NCBI GenBank assembly: GCA_024704175.1
Contig: CP085629.1
Location: forward strand, 3,224,001 to 3,288,000
Origin: Paenibacillus sp. P25
Lineage (GTDB): Bacteria > Bacillota > Bacilli > Paenibacillales > NBRC-103111
Direction of reading: 5' to 3'
DNA: 64,000 bases
The notes below the pieces were generated by a model. It did no database searches, was not told the DNA's origin, and worked only from the letters and a program-made list of their open reading frames with translations. Positions 52,762 through 62,536 of this stretch are shown here, piece by piece. Position 1 is the stretch's first letter, and each line of letters starts with the position of its first letter. The position numbers and the translations under genes are program-made.

Positions 52762-54504
52762 CTACAGCTGACCGAACGGTGAACGTTCGCTCGAACGGCG
52801 TCACCAGATTCACATGCACATACTGGCATCCGGCCGGATGCTGGTCCTCCCGCATCGCGGGAACCAAGTGCTCATAGGCGCCGAAGGAGATTTCAAGCCC
52901 TTCATCCCCAACGGTATAATGCGACTTTCCGCTCTTCAGAAAATACCTGCCGTCCCCGGCGGCCTCCAGATCCTCGCCGCTAAGCGTGCCCTCAATGCCG
53001 AGAATAAACGTCAGCTGAGTGAACACATCTTCCCGCTCGTCGGAAGCGATGCGGATCTTCCACTCCGACTCTCCCGGGATAAGCTCCGCCGTCAGCCGGT
53101 GCGTCTGCAGATGCGTCATCGGGCGGTGCTGATGCGGCAAGCAGATACCAAGGGCTCAGCCGATCCCGGTCCGTGCGCTCCGGCAGAAGCCGCCGCGGAA
53201 TCGGCCCGTTGTAGCCTTTTTCCATCGTTACGTCCAGCTTGTAGGCGTCCCCTTGGACTTCCAGTTCATCGAACTTCACGATGCCGGGGGAGAACGATGT
53301 CGACAGCTTGACGCCGAGCAGCCGCACCTTGCCGTGACGCAGCGAGAAGAAGGACGGGGTCCTCGTCATGATCGTCACACTCGTATCTTCTTCCCGTATC
53401 CTCACGATCGGCGCGCCGAAGGCCAGATGCATGCTGCTGTGCTCGATCCGCATATGGTGCCCGGCGCCTTCGATCTGCTGCAAATGCTCCCTTACCGGAT
53501 GCCCTCCGTTAATCACCTTCACGTAACGCTCCGGCAGTGGAGCCCGTTCCAGCCCGCTGATATCCGTCGCTTCCGGATACAGCAGCGACCCGAGCAGCGC
53601 GTTATTGTTCACCGCCTCGGCGTGCCGGATGAAGGAACCGGCGTAATCTGCCATCGCGGCGAACAGCGGGTCCTTGTCGTGCGCAGCCATGAACCGGTAA
53701 GACAAGAAGTACGTCGCCATATTATAGGTGCTGCCGAAATCCTGTCTGCCGGAATAGTCGGTCACTACTTCCCCGGACGGATGCACCAGGTAGACCATCA
53801 TCCGCAGATTGCGCCTTACGGCTTCGAGCAGCTCCGGGCGGTTCAGCAGACGCCCGGTATGGTAGAGCGCAATATCGCTGACCGCGTTATAGATGCCGTT
53901 GCTGCGTTCGGTCCATTCCCCGTCTTCGGTAATATCCAACCCCTCTGCAAGCCATTCCTCGGCCCGGGCAACCAGCTCCGGCGGCTGGGAAAATCTCATG
54001 CAGCAGAGACAGCGCCGCCGTCAGCACCCAGCGGTGGTTCGGCGTATGGCGACCGCCGGTCAGCATCGCCGGAATCGTGCGCTGCAGAAACAGCTTCAGC
54101 TTGTCCGCGGCCGGCTGCACCTCCTGCCAGCCGTGCCGCTGCAGGAGCCGGTACATCTGTGTCACCCCGCCGACCACGAACGCCGTATCCGGAGGCGAAT
54201 TGAAATTCGTCGAGCCGAGCGATACGGTGCCGTCCGGGTGCTGGCGTTTCAGCATAAAATCGGCCGCCTTATCGAAAGCGGCAAGCAGCGGCGGATCGTG
54301 ATAGTAGCGTGAATCGGGACTGACCAATGCGCAGGCCCAGCAGGCCATAACCGCCGGCGTAGCAACATGACTCGCTCTCGGAACCCCGCTGGAGTCCATG
54401 ATTCCGCCCACATATTTTGACCCGGCATCGAGCACCTGCTTCGGCAAGGTCGCCGCCGTATAATCGTCGTTGATTTCCACTAATCGTTTATATAAGGGAT
54501 CCAT
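52762..54504 (-). CDS. heparinase II/III-like or related alpha/alpha-barrel protein, frameshifted
   Basis: About 580 residues in at least three frames. Start at the ATG at 54504 (MDPLYKRLVEINDDYTAATL) behind AAAGGTG. The first 330 residues form a helical toroid (NFNSPPDTAFVVGGVTQMYR; PNHRWVLTAALSLLHEIF, an Asn-His pair as in polysaccharide lyases; SNGIYNAVSDIALYHTGRLL; DFGSTYNMATYFLSYRFMAA), followed by a beta-sandwich (VSIMTRTPSFFSLRHGKVR-type strands, THLQTHRLTAELIPGESEWK). This layout is that of PL8/PL12/PL21-type lyases. I do not recognise the exact family. Frames shift near 53990, 53130 and at the end, where a corrected TAG lies at 52762. No signal peptide. It precedes the GH105 gene, which fits a lyase-hydrolase pair. 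Confidence 0.65.
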
Positions 54505-55183
54505 TCTCGTCACCTTTTCCGCTTAAGATTAACCTTCTAATCCCGGCAAGCTCCCGCTCAATACGCCGCGGAATTTCTTCATAGAGCCGGGGCCACTCGA
54601 CGAAAGCTTCCTCCGGCGACCGGTATTCCTCAAACTCCATCGACGGCTCGAAGGCAAACGTCTGCAAATACCGCCGGACCAGACGATTCGTCTCTTCGTC
54701 CGTCCCGTAGATACCCTTGAACATCTCCGGTACGCTTAAGCCGTCGAGTCCGGCCTCCGTGCTTGCCGCCGAGCGCAGATTCGGCAGCAGCTCGAACAGC
54801 TCCGGCAAAGGCGAAAAGGCATGCTTGCCCGGCTGCGAATACAGCCGGACGTGCGTACCTCCGGTCAAGTTGCTGCGGTTCTTCAGCGGCCCCTTCAAAT
54901 ATTTGCCGTGAAAGCTCGCTTCCGCATCGAGCACCTCGCCGTCCATCCCCACATAGACCCACACATGCTCCAGCTCATATAGATGCTGAATATCATAATC
55001 CCAGTAGATCGCGTATTCGATCACGGAATGCAGCCTCGGATCGTCGAACCGGAATTCCCTGCGGAACGAGGGCGAAGGCCCCGGCCGTCTCAGCACCGTA
55101 ACGCCCACAAGCACCGGATAGAACGGCTCCAACCGGTCAAAGTAAAGCACCGGAGCATACTTTAGCGCAATTTCCTTATCCAT
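54488..55183 (-). CDS. unknown protein, faintly Vps62-like
   Basis: Intact 231-residue protein of no family I can name with certainty. It starts MDKEIALKYAPVLYFDRLEP, a pattern like the APV/LxFhxxExxFP start of Vps62-type proteins, and has YAIYWDYDIQHLYELEHVWV then YVGMDGEVLDAEASFHGKYL. A second conserved-looking part is GGTHVRLYSQPGKHAFSPLP. Cytoplasmic; acidic and aromatic residues are many. It overlaps the start of the heparinase-like gene by about 17 bases and follows the isomerase by 9, so it is co-translated in the locus and probably has a role in the same pathway. Possibly a carbohydrate-modifying or -binding protein. Confidence 0.6.
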   Translation of the reverse strand: MDKEIALKYAPVLYFDRLEPFYPVLVGVTVLRRPGPSPSFRREFRFDDPRLHSVIEYAIYWDYDIQHLYELEHVWVYVGMDGEVLDAEASFHGKYLKGPLKNRSNLTGGTHVRLYSQPGKHAFSPLPELFELLPNLRSAASTEAGLDGLSVPEMFKGIYGTDEETNRLVRRYLQTFAFEPSMEFEEYRSPEEAFVEWPRLYEEIPRRIERELAGIRRLILSGKGDENGSLI

Positions 55184-55192
55184 CGCGGGCTT

Positions 55193-56140
55193 CTACTCCT
55201 TCATGGCTTGGATTTTGCACGTAATCAGCTTGTGGCTCTCGTGAATTTCCTCCGGCTGACACGCCGCTTTCAATTCGTACACCTTGACCTTAGCCAGGTC
55301 GATCGCTTCCAGGAAGTGATCGAAATACTTCAGATCCTTGCTGTGAATATAAGGACACCAATGATCCGACAGCTCCAGCGTTTCATGTATGTGCACGCCG
55401 TAGATATAGCGCTTAACCGGCTCGAGCTCCGCCAGGTTATCGTACAGCCCCATCCGGTCCATCATCATCGCATGGCCGATATCGTACCAGAGATATACCG
55501 GCGCTCCTTTCAAATTATCGCAAATCGACTTCGCTTCCATCAGCGTAGGCATCTGGTAGCAGCGAGAGCGCGTCTCGATCCCGATCGCCACGTTCCAGCC
55601 CTTCTTCGCCGCGTGCTCGCATGCCTGCTCCAGACTTTCCCGAATTCGCTGTGCATATACCGGGCTGAGCTGCTCGCGGCGTTCCGACATCAGCTTCCAG
55701 AGGCCCCGGTATTCCACGGAATCCCGGCCAAACTCCCGGTACAGCTTCTTCAAATCCGAGTCGATGTTGTACTCGAACGGAACCTCGCCCGGATGCACCA
55801 CTACGGCCTTGGCGCCATAGCGATCGGCGTATTCCATCGAACGGATCAGCAGTTCAACCGAACGCTTGCGCTTCGCTTCGTCGTCGAAGCCGAGCATGAC
55901 GGAGTCCGTATCGTAATCCTTATCGTCGATGAACGGAAATACGTTGTGCACGCTGGATACGCCGATCTCTCCCTTTTCAATCATCGGCTCGATCGTGTTC
56001 ATCAGCTCGTCCGTTACATTATAGTTCAGCTCCACGTAGCGGAAACCGAGCTCCTTAATCTCCTCGATCATCTCCCGCCCGACCGTATGGCGCTTAATAT
56101 TCCAACAGGTTGAGAATGAATACTCTGCTTTATCCTGCAA
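55193..56140 (-). CDS. sugar phosphate isomerase/epimerase family protein (xylose-isomerase-like TIM barrel)
   Basis: Intact 315-residue cytoplasmic protein of the AP-endonuclease-2/xylose-isomerase-like superfamily. Start MQDKAEYSFSTCWNIKRHTV. Metal-site candidates lie in VSSVHNVFPFIDDKDYD, KAVVVHPGEVPFEY, IGIETRSRCYQMPT, VYLWYDIGHAMMMDRMG and VHIHETLELSDHWCPYIHSK. Such proteins isomerise or epimerise free or keto sugars; here it may handle the monosaccharide or uronate product of the locus. It sits between the permeases and the unknown gene. Confidence 0.8.
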   Translation of the reverse strand: MQDKAEYSFSTCWNIKRHTVGREMIEEIKELGFRYVELNYNVTDELMNTIEPMIEKGEIGVSSVHNVFPFIDDKDYDTDSVMLGFDDEAKRKRSVELLIRSMEYADRYGAKAVVVHPGEVPFEYNIDSDLKKLYREFGRDSVEYRGLWKLMSERREQLSPVYAQRIRESLEQACEHAAKKGWNVAIGIETRSRCYQMPTLMEAKSICDNLKGAPVYLWYDIGHAMMMDRMGLYDNLAELEPVKRYIYGVHIHETLELSDHWCPYIHSKDLKYFDHFLEAIDLAKVKVYELKAACQPEEIHESHKLITCKIQAMKE

Positions 56141-56219
56141 TCCGCTCCACCCCTCAAAGTTTTGTCAAGCGATGCTTTTTCGAAATTCCCCGCAACCAAG
56201 CTGGCTTTGGAAGATGACC

Positions 56220-57098
56220 TTAACCTTTGACCGCACCTACCGTAATGCCGGAAACAAAATATTTTTGCAGCCACGGATATACGATCAGAATCGGCACGGT
56301 CGCAAACATGATGTTGGCCGCTTTCAAGCTCTCGGGTGTAATCTGAACGATCATATTCCCTTCCATTTGCAAATTGTCCGAAGCCATGCTGTTCACAATT
56401 AACTGATAAAGCTTGAGCTGAAGCGGATACAAGTCCGGGTTCGTAATGTAATACAAGGAGTCGTTGAAACCGTTCCACCGGTTAACGGCATAAAACAGGC
56501 TCAAGGTCGCAAGTATAGGCAAGGAGAGCGGAAGAATGACGCGGATCAACATCCCGAATTGGCTGCAGCCGTCCAGCTCCGCGGATTCCTCCAGGCTTTT
56601 GGGAAGCGATTGAAAAAACGTAATGAGAATGATCATGTAAAACGGGTTGACCAGCGGCGGCAAAATGAGCGACCACATCGAATTGAGCAAACCCATCTGT
56701 TTGATCAAAATGTACAGAGGAATGTCCCCGCCGCTGAAAAACATAGTAACCACGATCATGTACATGATCAGTTTGCGGCCCTTTAATTCCGCTTTCGTTA
56801 AGGGGTATGCGGCCGCGATCGTCATCGCCATGCAGAGCAAAGTAGATAGAACAGTGAGAAAGACCGTGAAACCAAGCGATTTCAGCATCGTCACATCGCC
56901 GAACACTCTCTTGTAAGCCTCGAAGTTAAGTTCAACCGGAAAAATCGTAACTTTCCCGGATAATATCGGGTTGTTGGAGCTGAGCGAAACGGCGAAAATA
57001 TGGAGAAACGGAGCCAGGCTCAGCAATAAAAACAAAGTAAGCAGCACAATATTGACCGTGTCGAAAATCCGATTCGCCGCTCGGGCATTCATATGCAT
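56220..57098 (-). CDS. carbohydrate ABC transporter permease (LplC/YtcP, MalG-like), GH105 locus
   Basis: Intact 292-residue permease with six membrane segments. After NRIFDTVNIVLLTLFLLLSL it has SKVTIFPVELNFEAYKRVFG-like loops, the EAA loop LEESAELDGCSQFGMLIRVI and the C-terminal LQKYFVSGITVGAVKG. The second ATG (third codon) is a possible alternative start. It follows the LplB gene closely and pairs with the lipoprotein at 59710. Confidence 0.93.
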   Translation of the reverse strand: MHMNARAANRIFDTVNIVLLTLFLLLSLAPFLHIFAVSLSSNNPILSGKVTIFPVELNFEAYKRVFGDVTMLKSLGFTVFLTVLSTLLCMAMTIAAAYPLTKAELKGRKLIMYMIVVTMFFSGGDIPLYILIKQMGLLNSMWSLILPPLVNPFYMIILITFFQSLPKSLEESAELDGCSQFGMLIRVILPLSLPILATLSLFYAVNRWNGFNDSLYYITNPDLYPLQLKLYQLIVNSMASDNLQMEGNMIVQITPESLKAANIMFATVPILIVYPWLQKYFVSGITVGAVKG

Positions 57099-57107
57099 CG
57101 CTCCCTA

Positions 57108-58024
57108 TCAATAAATTCCGTCAGACAATCCCTTGACCGGTTGTCTTCTTGGAGAGGCTGTTCGAAACGAGAATAAATACAAGCCCTACTACAGCCTGGA
57201 AAAATCCGATGCCCGTCGCCACCGAAAAGTTCCCGCTTTGAATCCCCGTTTTATACACAAAAGTACTTAAAACTTCGGAAATATCGCTCACGTTCACATT
57301 TCCCATCACGTAAGGGCGATCGAAGCCGATTTGCGCCAATTCGCCCAGTTTCAGCAGCAGGAGCACGATGATGGTCGGGCTGATCCCCGGCGCGTGATAT
57401 TCCAAATTCTCCGCAATCTTCCGGCGCCGTCAACCTCCGCCGCTTCGTAAAGCTCCTGATTGATGCCGGTAATAGCCGCCAAATAAATAATCGTACCCCA
57501 GCCCGCGCTTTGCCAAACGCCGGTTCCCAAGTAAGTGATAAGCCAGTAGGTTTTGTCCGTAAGAAACGGAATCGGGGCGATGCCAAGTTTGCCGAGAAGC
57601 ACGTTGACAATGCCGGAATTCGTGGCAAAAACCTGCAGGGCCAAACCGCCGATGACAATCCAGGAAATGAAGTGGGGCAAATACAAGATCGTTTGCGAAG
57701 TCTTTTTAAACCATTTGGTTCTGACCTCGTTCAGCATAATAGCGAGAACGATCGGAGCCGGAAAAGAAACGATTAAATCCAAAACGTTGAGCAAAAATGT
57801 GTTCCGTAGCGCCTTAAAAAAGGTTGGCATTTGAAATATTTCATGAAAGTGGGCGAAGCCGACCCACGGGCTCTTCCAAACGGGTTGAAACAGGTTGAAA
57901 TCTTTAAAGGCGATCGTTACGCCGTACATCGGACCGTATTTGAAAATAATGAAATAAGCGACCGGCGCCGCAAGCGCGCATAAAGCTGCCAGTAGCGGCT
58001 CAAATACACCCTCCATGCTTTCAT
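57108..58024 (-). CDS. carbohydrate ABC transporter permease (LplB, MalF-like), GH105 locus; frameshifted
   Basis: Inner-membrane permease of about 304 residues. Start MKAWRVYLSRYWQLYA at 58024 behind GGCAGGAGG; near 57975 one base is missing and the frame continues ALAAPVAYFIIFKYGPMYGV. The EAA loop is QELYEAAEVDGAGRLRRIWN, after which a second shift (near 57418, one C missing in a run) leads to PGISPTIIVLLLLKLGELAQ and the ending TTGQGLSDGIY, with the TGA at 57108 if a third indel near 57120 is repaired; otherwise it stops at 57121. Middle gene of the LplA-LplB-LplC set. Confidence 0.9.
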
Positions 58025-58102
58025 TTCCTGACCTCCTGCCTGTATAAAAGGTTTCATGCATGAGATGCGCGTTCCCCCTCATGCATGAAAACGGATGATG
58101 GT

Positions 58103-59710
58103 TTATTTCTTCATTTGCTTGTAGAGCTCTGCTCTCTCCTTGGCGATTTCTTCGCCGCCGTTCGCCATGTAGTCCTTCAGCATGCCGTCGTACGTATTAT
58201 CGAAATCGGCGGGCTTGGCGATGATCGATTTGACGAGCGACTCTTGATATTTATCCTTGAGCGTTTTGGTGTACTTCGTCTCGGATTGCATCGGGTGCGG
58301 CAGCGGAATTTGCGGGATGCCGTCGGTCAGCCCGTTCTTCAAGGCGATCGCGTCGTCTTTGCGATATTGCTCCGGCGCGGCGAGCGCCATGGCACTCAAG
58401 TTTTTGTTCATATCGCCGAAATCCATGCCGTTCGAAATAATTTCCATGTCTCCGGCGTTATACAGCGGCTGTTTCGTGCTGTCGTTGCTGATTAATGCCG
58501 GAACGCCGTCAACCAGGTTGTAGTTGGTTCCTTCGGTCCCGTAGAGCATATATGTCAGCACGTCTTTTTGCGCCATCCAGTTCAAGTATTTGACAGCTTC
58601 GGCGGCGTGTTGGCTCGACTTGGGCACCATGATAAGCATGCCGGCAGGCACGTAGGAAGGCTTGGCGTGCTTGCCTTGGTCGTTCGTATACGGATCGATC
58701 GGCGCCAGCTTCGCTCCGGGAATGTTCTTTTGCAGGTTCAAGTAAACCGTGTCGCCCGTCGCCCCGTAGGAGTTCCCCGCATCCTCGGCATACATGCCGA
58801 CTTTGCCGGTCATCACGTCCTGCCACAGCTTCTTCTTGTCTTTATCGAGCGCGAAGTCGGGGCTCATCAAGCCTTCGTTGTACAGCTTGTTCAGGAATCT
58901 GACGGCATCCTTATGCCCGGGCCATGTAACGGGCTGGTCGGAAGAGCCGAAGCGCTGCGTCAAGGTGAATTTCTCTTCATCGGTCATATTCGATTTGATG
59001 AAAGAATAGATAATCGGTTCATAGGAAGCCTCGAACAAGCCGAATCCGAGCGGAATCGTCTGGTCGCCGCCAGGCTTCTTCTCTTTAAACGCCTTCAGCG
59101 TGTTGTACACTTCCTCCGTCGTTTTCGGTACCGGAAGCCCCAGTTTATCCAGCCAATCCTGACGGATCATCGACGAATATTTGCCCAGATAAGCCCGTTT
59201 GGCCGGAATCGCATACTGCACGTTGTCGAATTTGCCATAGGCCAAGATGGAGTCGCCCAGGAAGCTTTTCAGGTTCGGCCCGTACTGATCGATCAGTTTG
59301 CCCAGATCCGTCAGACCGCCCTGCTGAGCATACTTGTAAACGAGGTTCGAATCGTACGTAAACACGATGTCAGGAGCGTCGCCGCTGGCCATCAGAACGT
59401 TCAGCTTATCTGTTTCCTGCGCCCGGGGCACCGGAACATACTCGAGCTTGATGTTGTTTTTATCCCCGAAATTTTGCTGCACCCATTTGGTCATCAGGTT
59501 GTTCGTCACGGTCATGCCGGCCGGCGAGTTGCCGCGGTCGAATACTTCCACTTTCAGAGTCACCTGGGATTTCTGGCCCCCGCTGTCGCCGGTCCCCGCA
59601 CCCGCTTGCTCCCCTTTACTTGCACAGCCTGCCAGTAAGCCGATAGCCGTTACCGCCGCGACCACCGATGCCGTGTTTCTTTTAAGCGTTTTCTTTTTCA
59701 CTTGTTTCAT
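58103..59710 (-). CDS. sugar-binding lipoprotein LplA, GH105 locus
   Basis: Intact 535-residue lipoprotein with lipobox TAIGLLAGCASKGEQ and the LplA-type binding fold (VTLKVEVFDRGNSPAGMTVT; VLMASGDAPDIVFTYDSNLV; RAYLGKYSSMIRQDWLDKLG; WQDVMTGKVGMYAEDAGNSY). It opens the operon with two permeases, an isomerase, the unknown protein, the heparinase-like protein and GH105. The ligand should be an unsaturated or uronate-bearing oligosaccharide, by inference. Bases 59711-59989 upstream hold no gene and presumably its promoter. Confidence 0.93.
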   Translation of the reverse strand: MKQVKKKTLKRNTASVVAAVTAIGLLAGCASKGEQAGAGTGDSGGQKSQVTLKVEVFDRGNSPAGMTVTNNLMTKWVQQNFGDKNNIKLEYVPVPRAQETDKLNVLMASGDAPDIVFTYDSNLVYKYAQQGGLTDLGKLIDQYGPNLKSFLGDSILAYGKFDNVQYAIPAKRAYLGKYSSMIRQDWLDKLGLPVPKTTEEVYNTLKAFKEKKPGGDQTIPLGFGLFEASYEPIIYSFIKSNMTDEEKFTLTQRFGSSDQPVTWPGHKDAVRFLNKLYNEGLMSPDFALDKDKKKLWQDVMTGKVGMYAEDAGNSYGATGDTVYLNLQKNIPGAKLAPIDPYTNDQGKHAKPSYVPAGMLIMVPKSSQHAAEAVKYLNWMAQKDVLTYMLYGTEGTNYNLVDGVPALISNDSTKQPLYNAGDMEIISNGMDFGDMNKNLSAMALAAPEQYRKDDAIALKNGLTDGIPQIPLPHPMQSETKYTKTLKDKYQESLVKSIIAKPADFDNTYDGMLKDYMANGGEEIAKERAELYKQMKK

Positions 59711-59989
59711 CCCCTTCGCTTCTGTACCCTGGCCGGGCCCGAATGCGGTACGCTTCTTCCTGCGTGTCTCGCCGGGGCCGCCGGGATGTAAGTCAGTTAT
59801 ACAGGCTGACCGGGCGGAGGGTCAACCAACATGATTCCGCCGGGCAAACCCTTATCGTTTGGCGCCATATTCGGTGAAACCAACCGGATTCCGATGCCCA
59901 ACCTTTTCTCCGAAAGTGCCGAAAACCCCTTAACGGTGCGGTTTTTTGCAAGACGCCGCTCTTGGGGACATGCTGATTTCGAGCCAAAC

Positions 59990-60017
59990 AAAAAAAGCCC
60001 CGCACCTTCATGCGGGA
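59990..60017 (-). terminator. intrinsic terminator of the AraC sensor-regulator gene
   Basis: GGTCCCGCA and TGCGGGGC pair around TGAAGG on the minus strand, followed by seven T, 15 bases past the stop codon. Confidence 0.85.
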
Positions 60018-60031
60018 CCCCGGGAATCAGC

Positions 60032-62280
60032 TTAGTCCGGCTGCATATATTTCCGGTAATCGCCGGGGGTAACCCCGACCACCTTCTTGAACGTGCGGCC
60101 AAAGGAAATCGAATGGGTATACCCGACCTTTTCCGAAATCTCCTGAATCGAAAGGTCGCTTTCCAGCAGCAGCTTTTTCGCTTGATCCATCCGCAGGTTC
60201 ATCAGAAAATCAACGAATTTCATTCCGTATTCTTCCTTGAACAGATGGTCGCTGTACTTGGCGTTGATGTTGAACTGATCACTGATTAAGTTGAGCGACA
60301 AGTCGGGATTGGCATAATTCTGCTCGATATATTTCCGGATTTCATTAATGAGCTGATGATGATTCTTGGACTCGCGCAGGGAAACATATTTCTCGTGCAG
60401 CTCTTTGAGCAGCTCCGCCAGCACCGGCAAAGCAGTTCTTCCGACGTCTCCGACTCTTCAATCGCCCCGGTAAGACCGGGATTCACTTTACCGCTCCAGA
60501 GGTCCGTCATTTCGGGCGGCGGCCCCTCCACCGTCCGCTGCAGGAGACGCAGCAAGTGCCGCAGCAAATGGCGGATTTCCTCCTCCTTCAAAAGGTCCTG
60601 CTCCAGATCATGCACCAATTGATCGACTTGAAGTCGCCAGGAATCGTCGGCGATGCGGAACGCCTGACAGAGCGCATCCATCTGCTGAAAATATTTATGC
60701 GTATCGCCCGCGGGACGGCCGATCTCATCGTAGCGGATCACCTGGTTGCCCCCAAGGGACATTTTGTACTGCAGGGCCTTCTCCGCTTCGTCATAGGAAT
60801 CGCTGATCTCGGCAAGCCTGCTCACGGTTCGTCCCACGCCCACGGTGAGCGAGAATTTCAAATTGACGGCAACCCAGGTCCGGAAGCGGTCAAGGCGCTC
60901 GGGAATCGTCTCCGCCTTGTCCGGATCGTCCGCGTTCACGATGAAGAGAACGGCCAGTCTTTTATCCGTCACCCACTCAGCCCAAACGGTCAGACCCTCC
61001 GGATCGGAAAATTCGTGCACCACATTCGTAATCGCGAACTTCAGCAGGTTCCGGTCGGTCATGCTGTAGTTCTCCCGGAACGCCGCGTAACCGTCAATTT
61101 CCGCTATGCCGAGCCGCAGCTGAGAGTAAGCGCTCTCCAATTTAAAACGGTTCATGTTCTCCGCCCAAATCTCTTCCTTAACCGGCGTCCGCCCCGTAAT
61201 CAGCTCCTGGAAAAACTGCTTGCGCCGGACGAGCAAATCCTCCTGATACTGCTTCTCGTATTTGCTCGTTTGATCCATCAGGCTCTCCAGCACTTTGCCG
61301 ATAAAAGAAAACTCGTCTCCGCCCTTGCCTTTCAGCTGGCTCCGGCTTTGATAAGCATTAATTTGCTGCAGGATGCTTTCGATCGGCTTATAGTTTCTCC
61401 GGGAGACATAGATCGTATACAAGATGCTGATCAAGACGGTCAGCACGCCGATACCGATCCAAATGTGCGAAATGGCCGATACCCAGCTGAACGTTTGTCC
61501 GCCTTTGATCCCGCTGACAAAGTTCCAGCCGATGTAATTCGAATGAATATTGGTAATGACGTCGCCTTGGGTGGTGATCCGCTTGGGATCAACCGGCTGG
61601 CCGGCCAGTTCGATCGGGTATACTCGCTTGCCGCTGGCGTCGGAGATATCCATGAAGGTGATATTCGGATTGATCATCTCATCCACGATGCGGAGCAGTT
61701 GATCCAGCCTGACATTCACCACGATAATGCCCTGGTTTCCAAAAGGAAGCAGCGCTTTCTTGCTGATGGAGATCACTTTATCCTTCGGCTGCAGACTTAA
61801 ATCCGAATAATCCCGTACCGAAGACCACAAGGTGCCGGCCGGCTGGGCAAGCGCTTGGTTCACGAAATCCTTGTCCTGGAAGCTGTCCAGCTTCTCGAGC
61901 GAATTCGTCGTCAGCACGACGCGGTCCTTCGCCCTGTACAAATAAATCGAGTGGATCATCGGATTGTCGTCCAGCATTTTATGCAGCTCTTTGGAGGTTT
62001 CATAGTATACCGTACTCGTATCGCTCGAATCCTTCATTTCAAAAAAATTATAAAAGGCGCTGTTGTTCCCGGTCTCCTCCAGAACGACCCGCTCGATCCC
62101 TCTTAATGAGGTCTCCATGGAATCGATTACATATTTGGAGAAAACACGGTTGGCTTTTTCGGTTTCATTAATGGAAAATTCGCTGATCATGGAAACGGAA
62201 ACAAAAATAAGCATGCCGACCGTTATGAACAAGATCGGAAAATACGACATCAGCGACCGGTTGTACCAGGTCTTTTCCAT
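60032..62280 (-). CDS. membrane sensor/AraC-type regulator (YesS-like), GH105 locus; one frameshift
   Basis: Transmembrane regulator of about 750 residues. N-terminal membrane segment (MSYFPILFITVGMLIFVSVS), an extracellular Cache-like sensor (residues 40-270), a second segment (HIWIGIGVLTVLISILYTIY), a HAMP-like coiled coil, a cytoplasmic domain and, after one frame change near 60430, the AraC domain (NLISDQFNINAKYSDHLFKE and IQEISEKVGYTHSISFGRTF). It should activate the adjacent LplA operon. Its own promoter carries a LacI-type operator (next entry), putting it under a second control. Confidence 0.9.
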
Positions 62281-62364
62281 ACGCCTTGCGCCCCTTCTCT
62301 GGTCTTTATCCGAGGGATGGTTGCGAGCCCGTCAAGGTATCGGCGGACGAACGCACCGCCCGAA

Positions 62365-62411
62365 GATTAAGCGGTTAACTTATTATACAGTCTAAGTGAT
62401 TTAACCTTCAA
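62365..62411 (-). promoter_or_regulatory. promoter and LacI-type operator of the AraC sensor-regulator
   Basis: On the minus strand TTGAAG (62411-62406), an 18-base spacer and TATAAT (62387-62382), then one base later AGTTAACCGCTTAATC (62380-62365). The palindrome matches iol operator 2 at 15 of 16 bases, and its place relative to -35 and -10 is the same as at iolD. The rest of 62281-62536 shows no gene. Confidence 0.75.
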
Positions 62412-62536
62412 TAGCATCCAGGATTTTGCTATGGAAAGGATCTGGTCGGGGTTCGGGGCGGATGCGGCTTCCTTGTACTCAGGAGGTTTATATAAAGTTC
62501 GTCGTTTTATGTCGAAATGCGGCGGTAGAATTCAGA

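Noticed and set aside
54514..54535. CCGCTTAAGATTAACC as a further LacI operator
   Set aside because: Only one half-site agrees with the palindrome, the spacing is wrong, and it lies inside the 3' end of a coding region with no promoter nearby.
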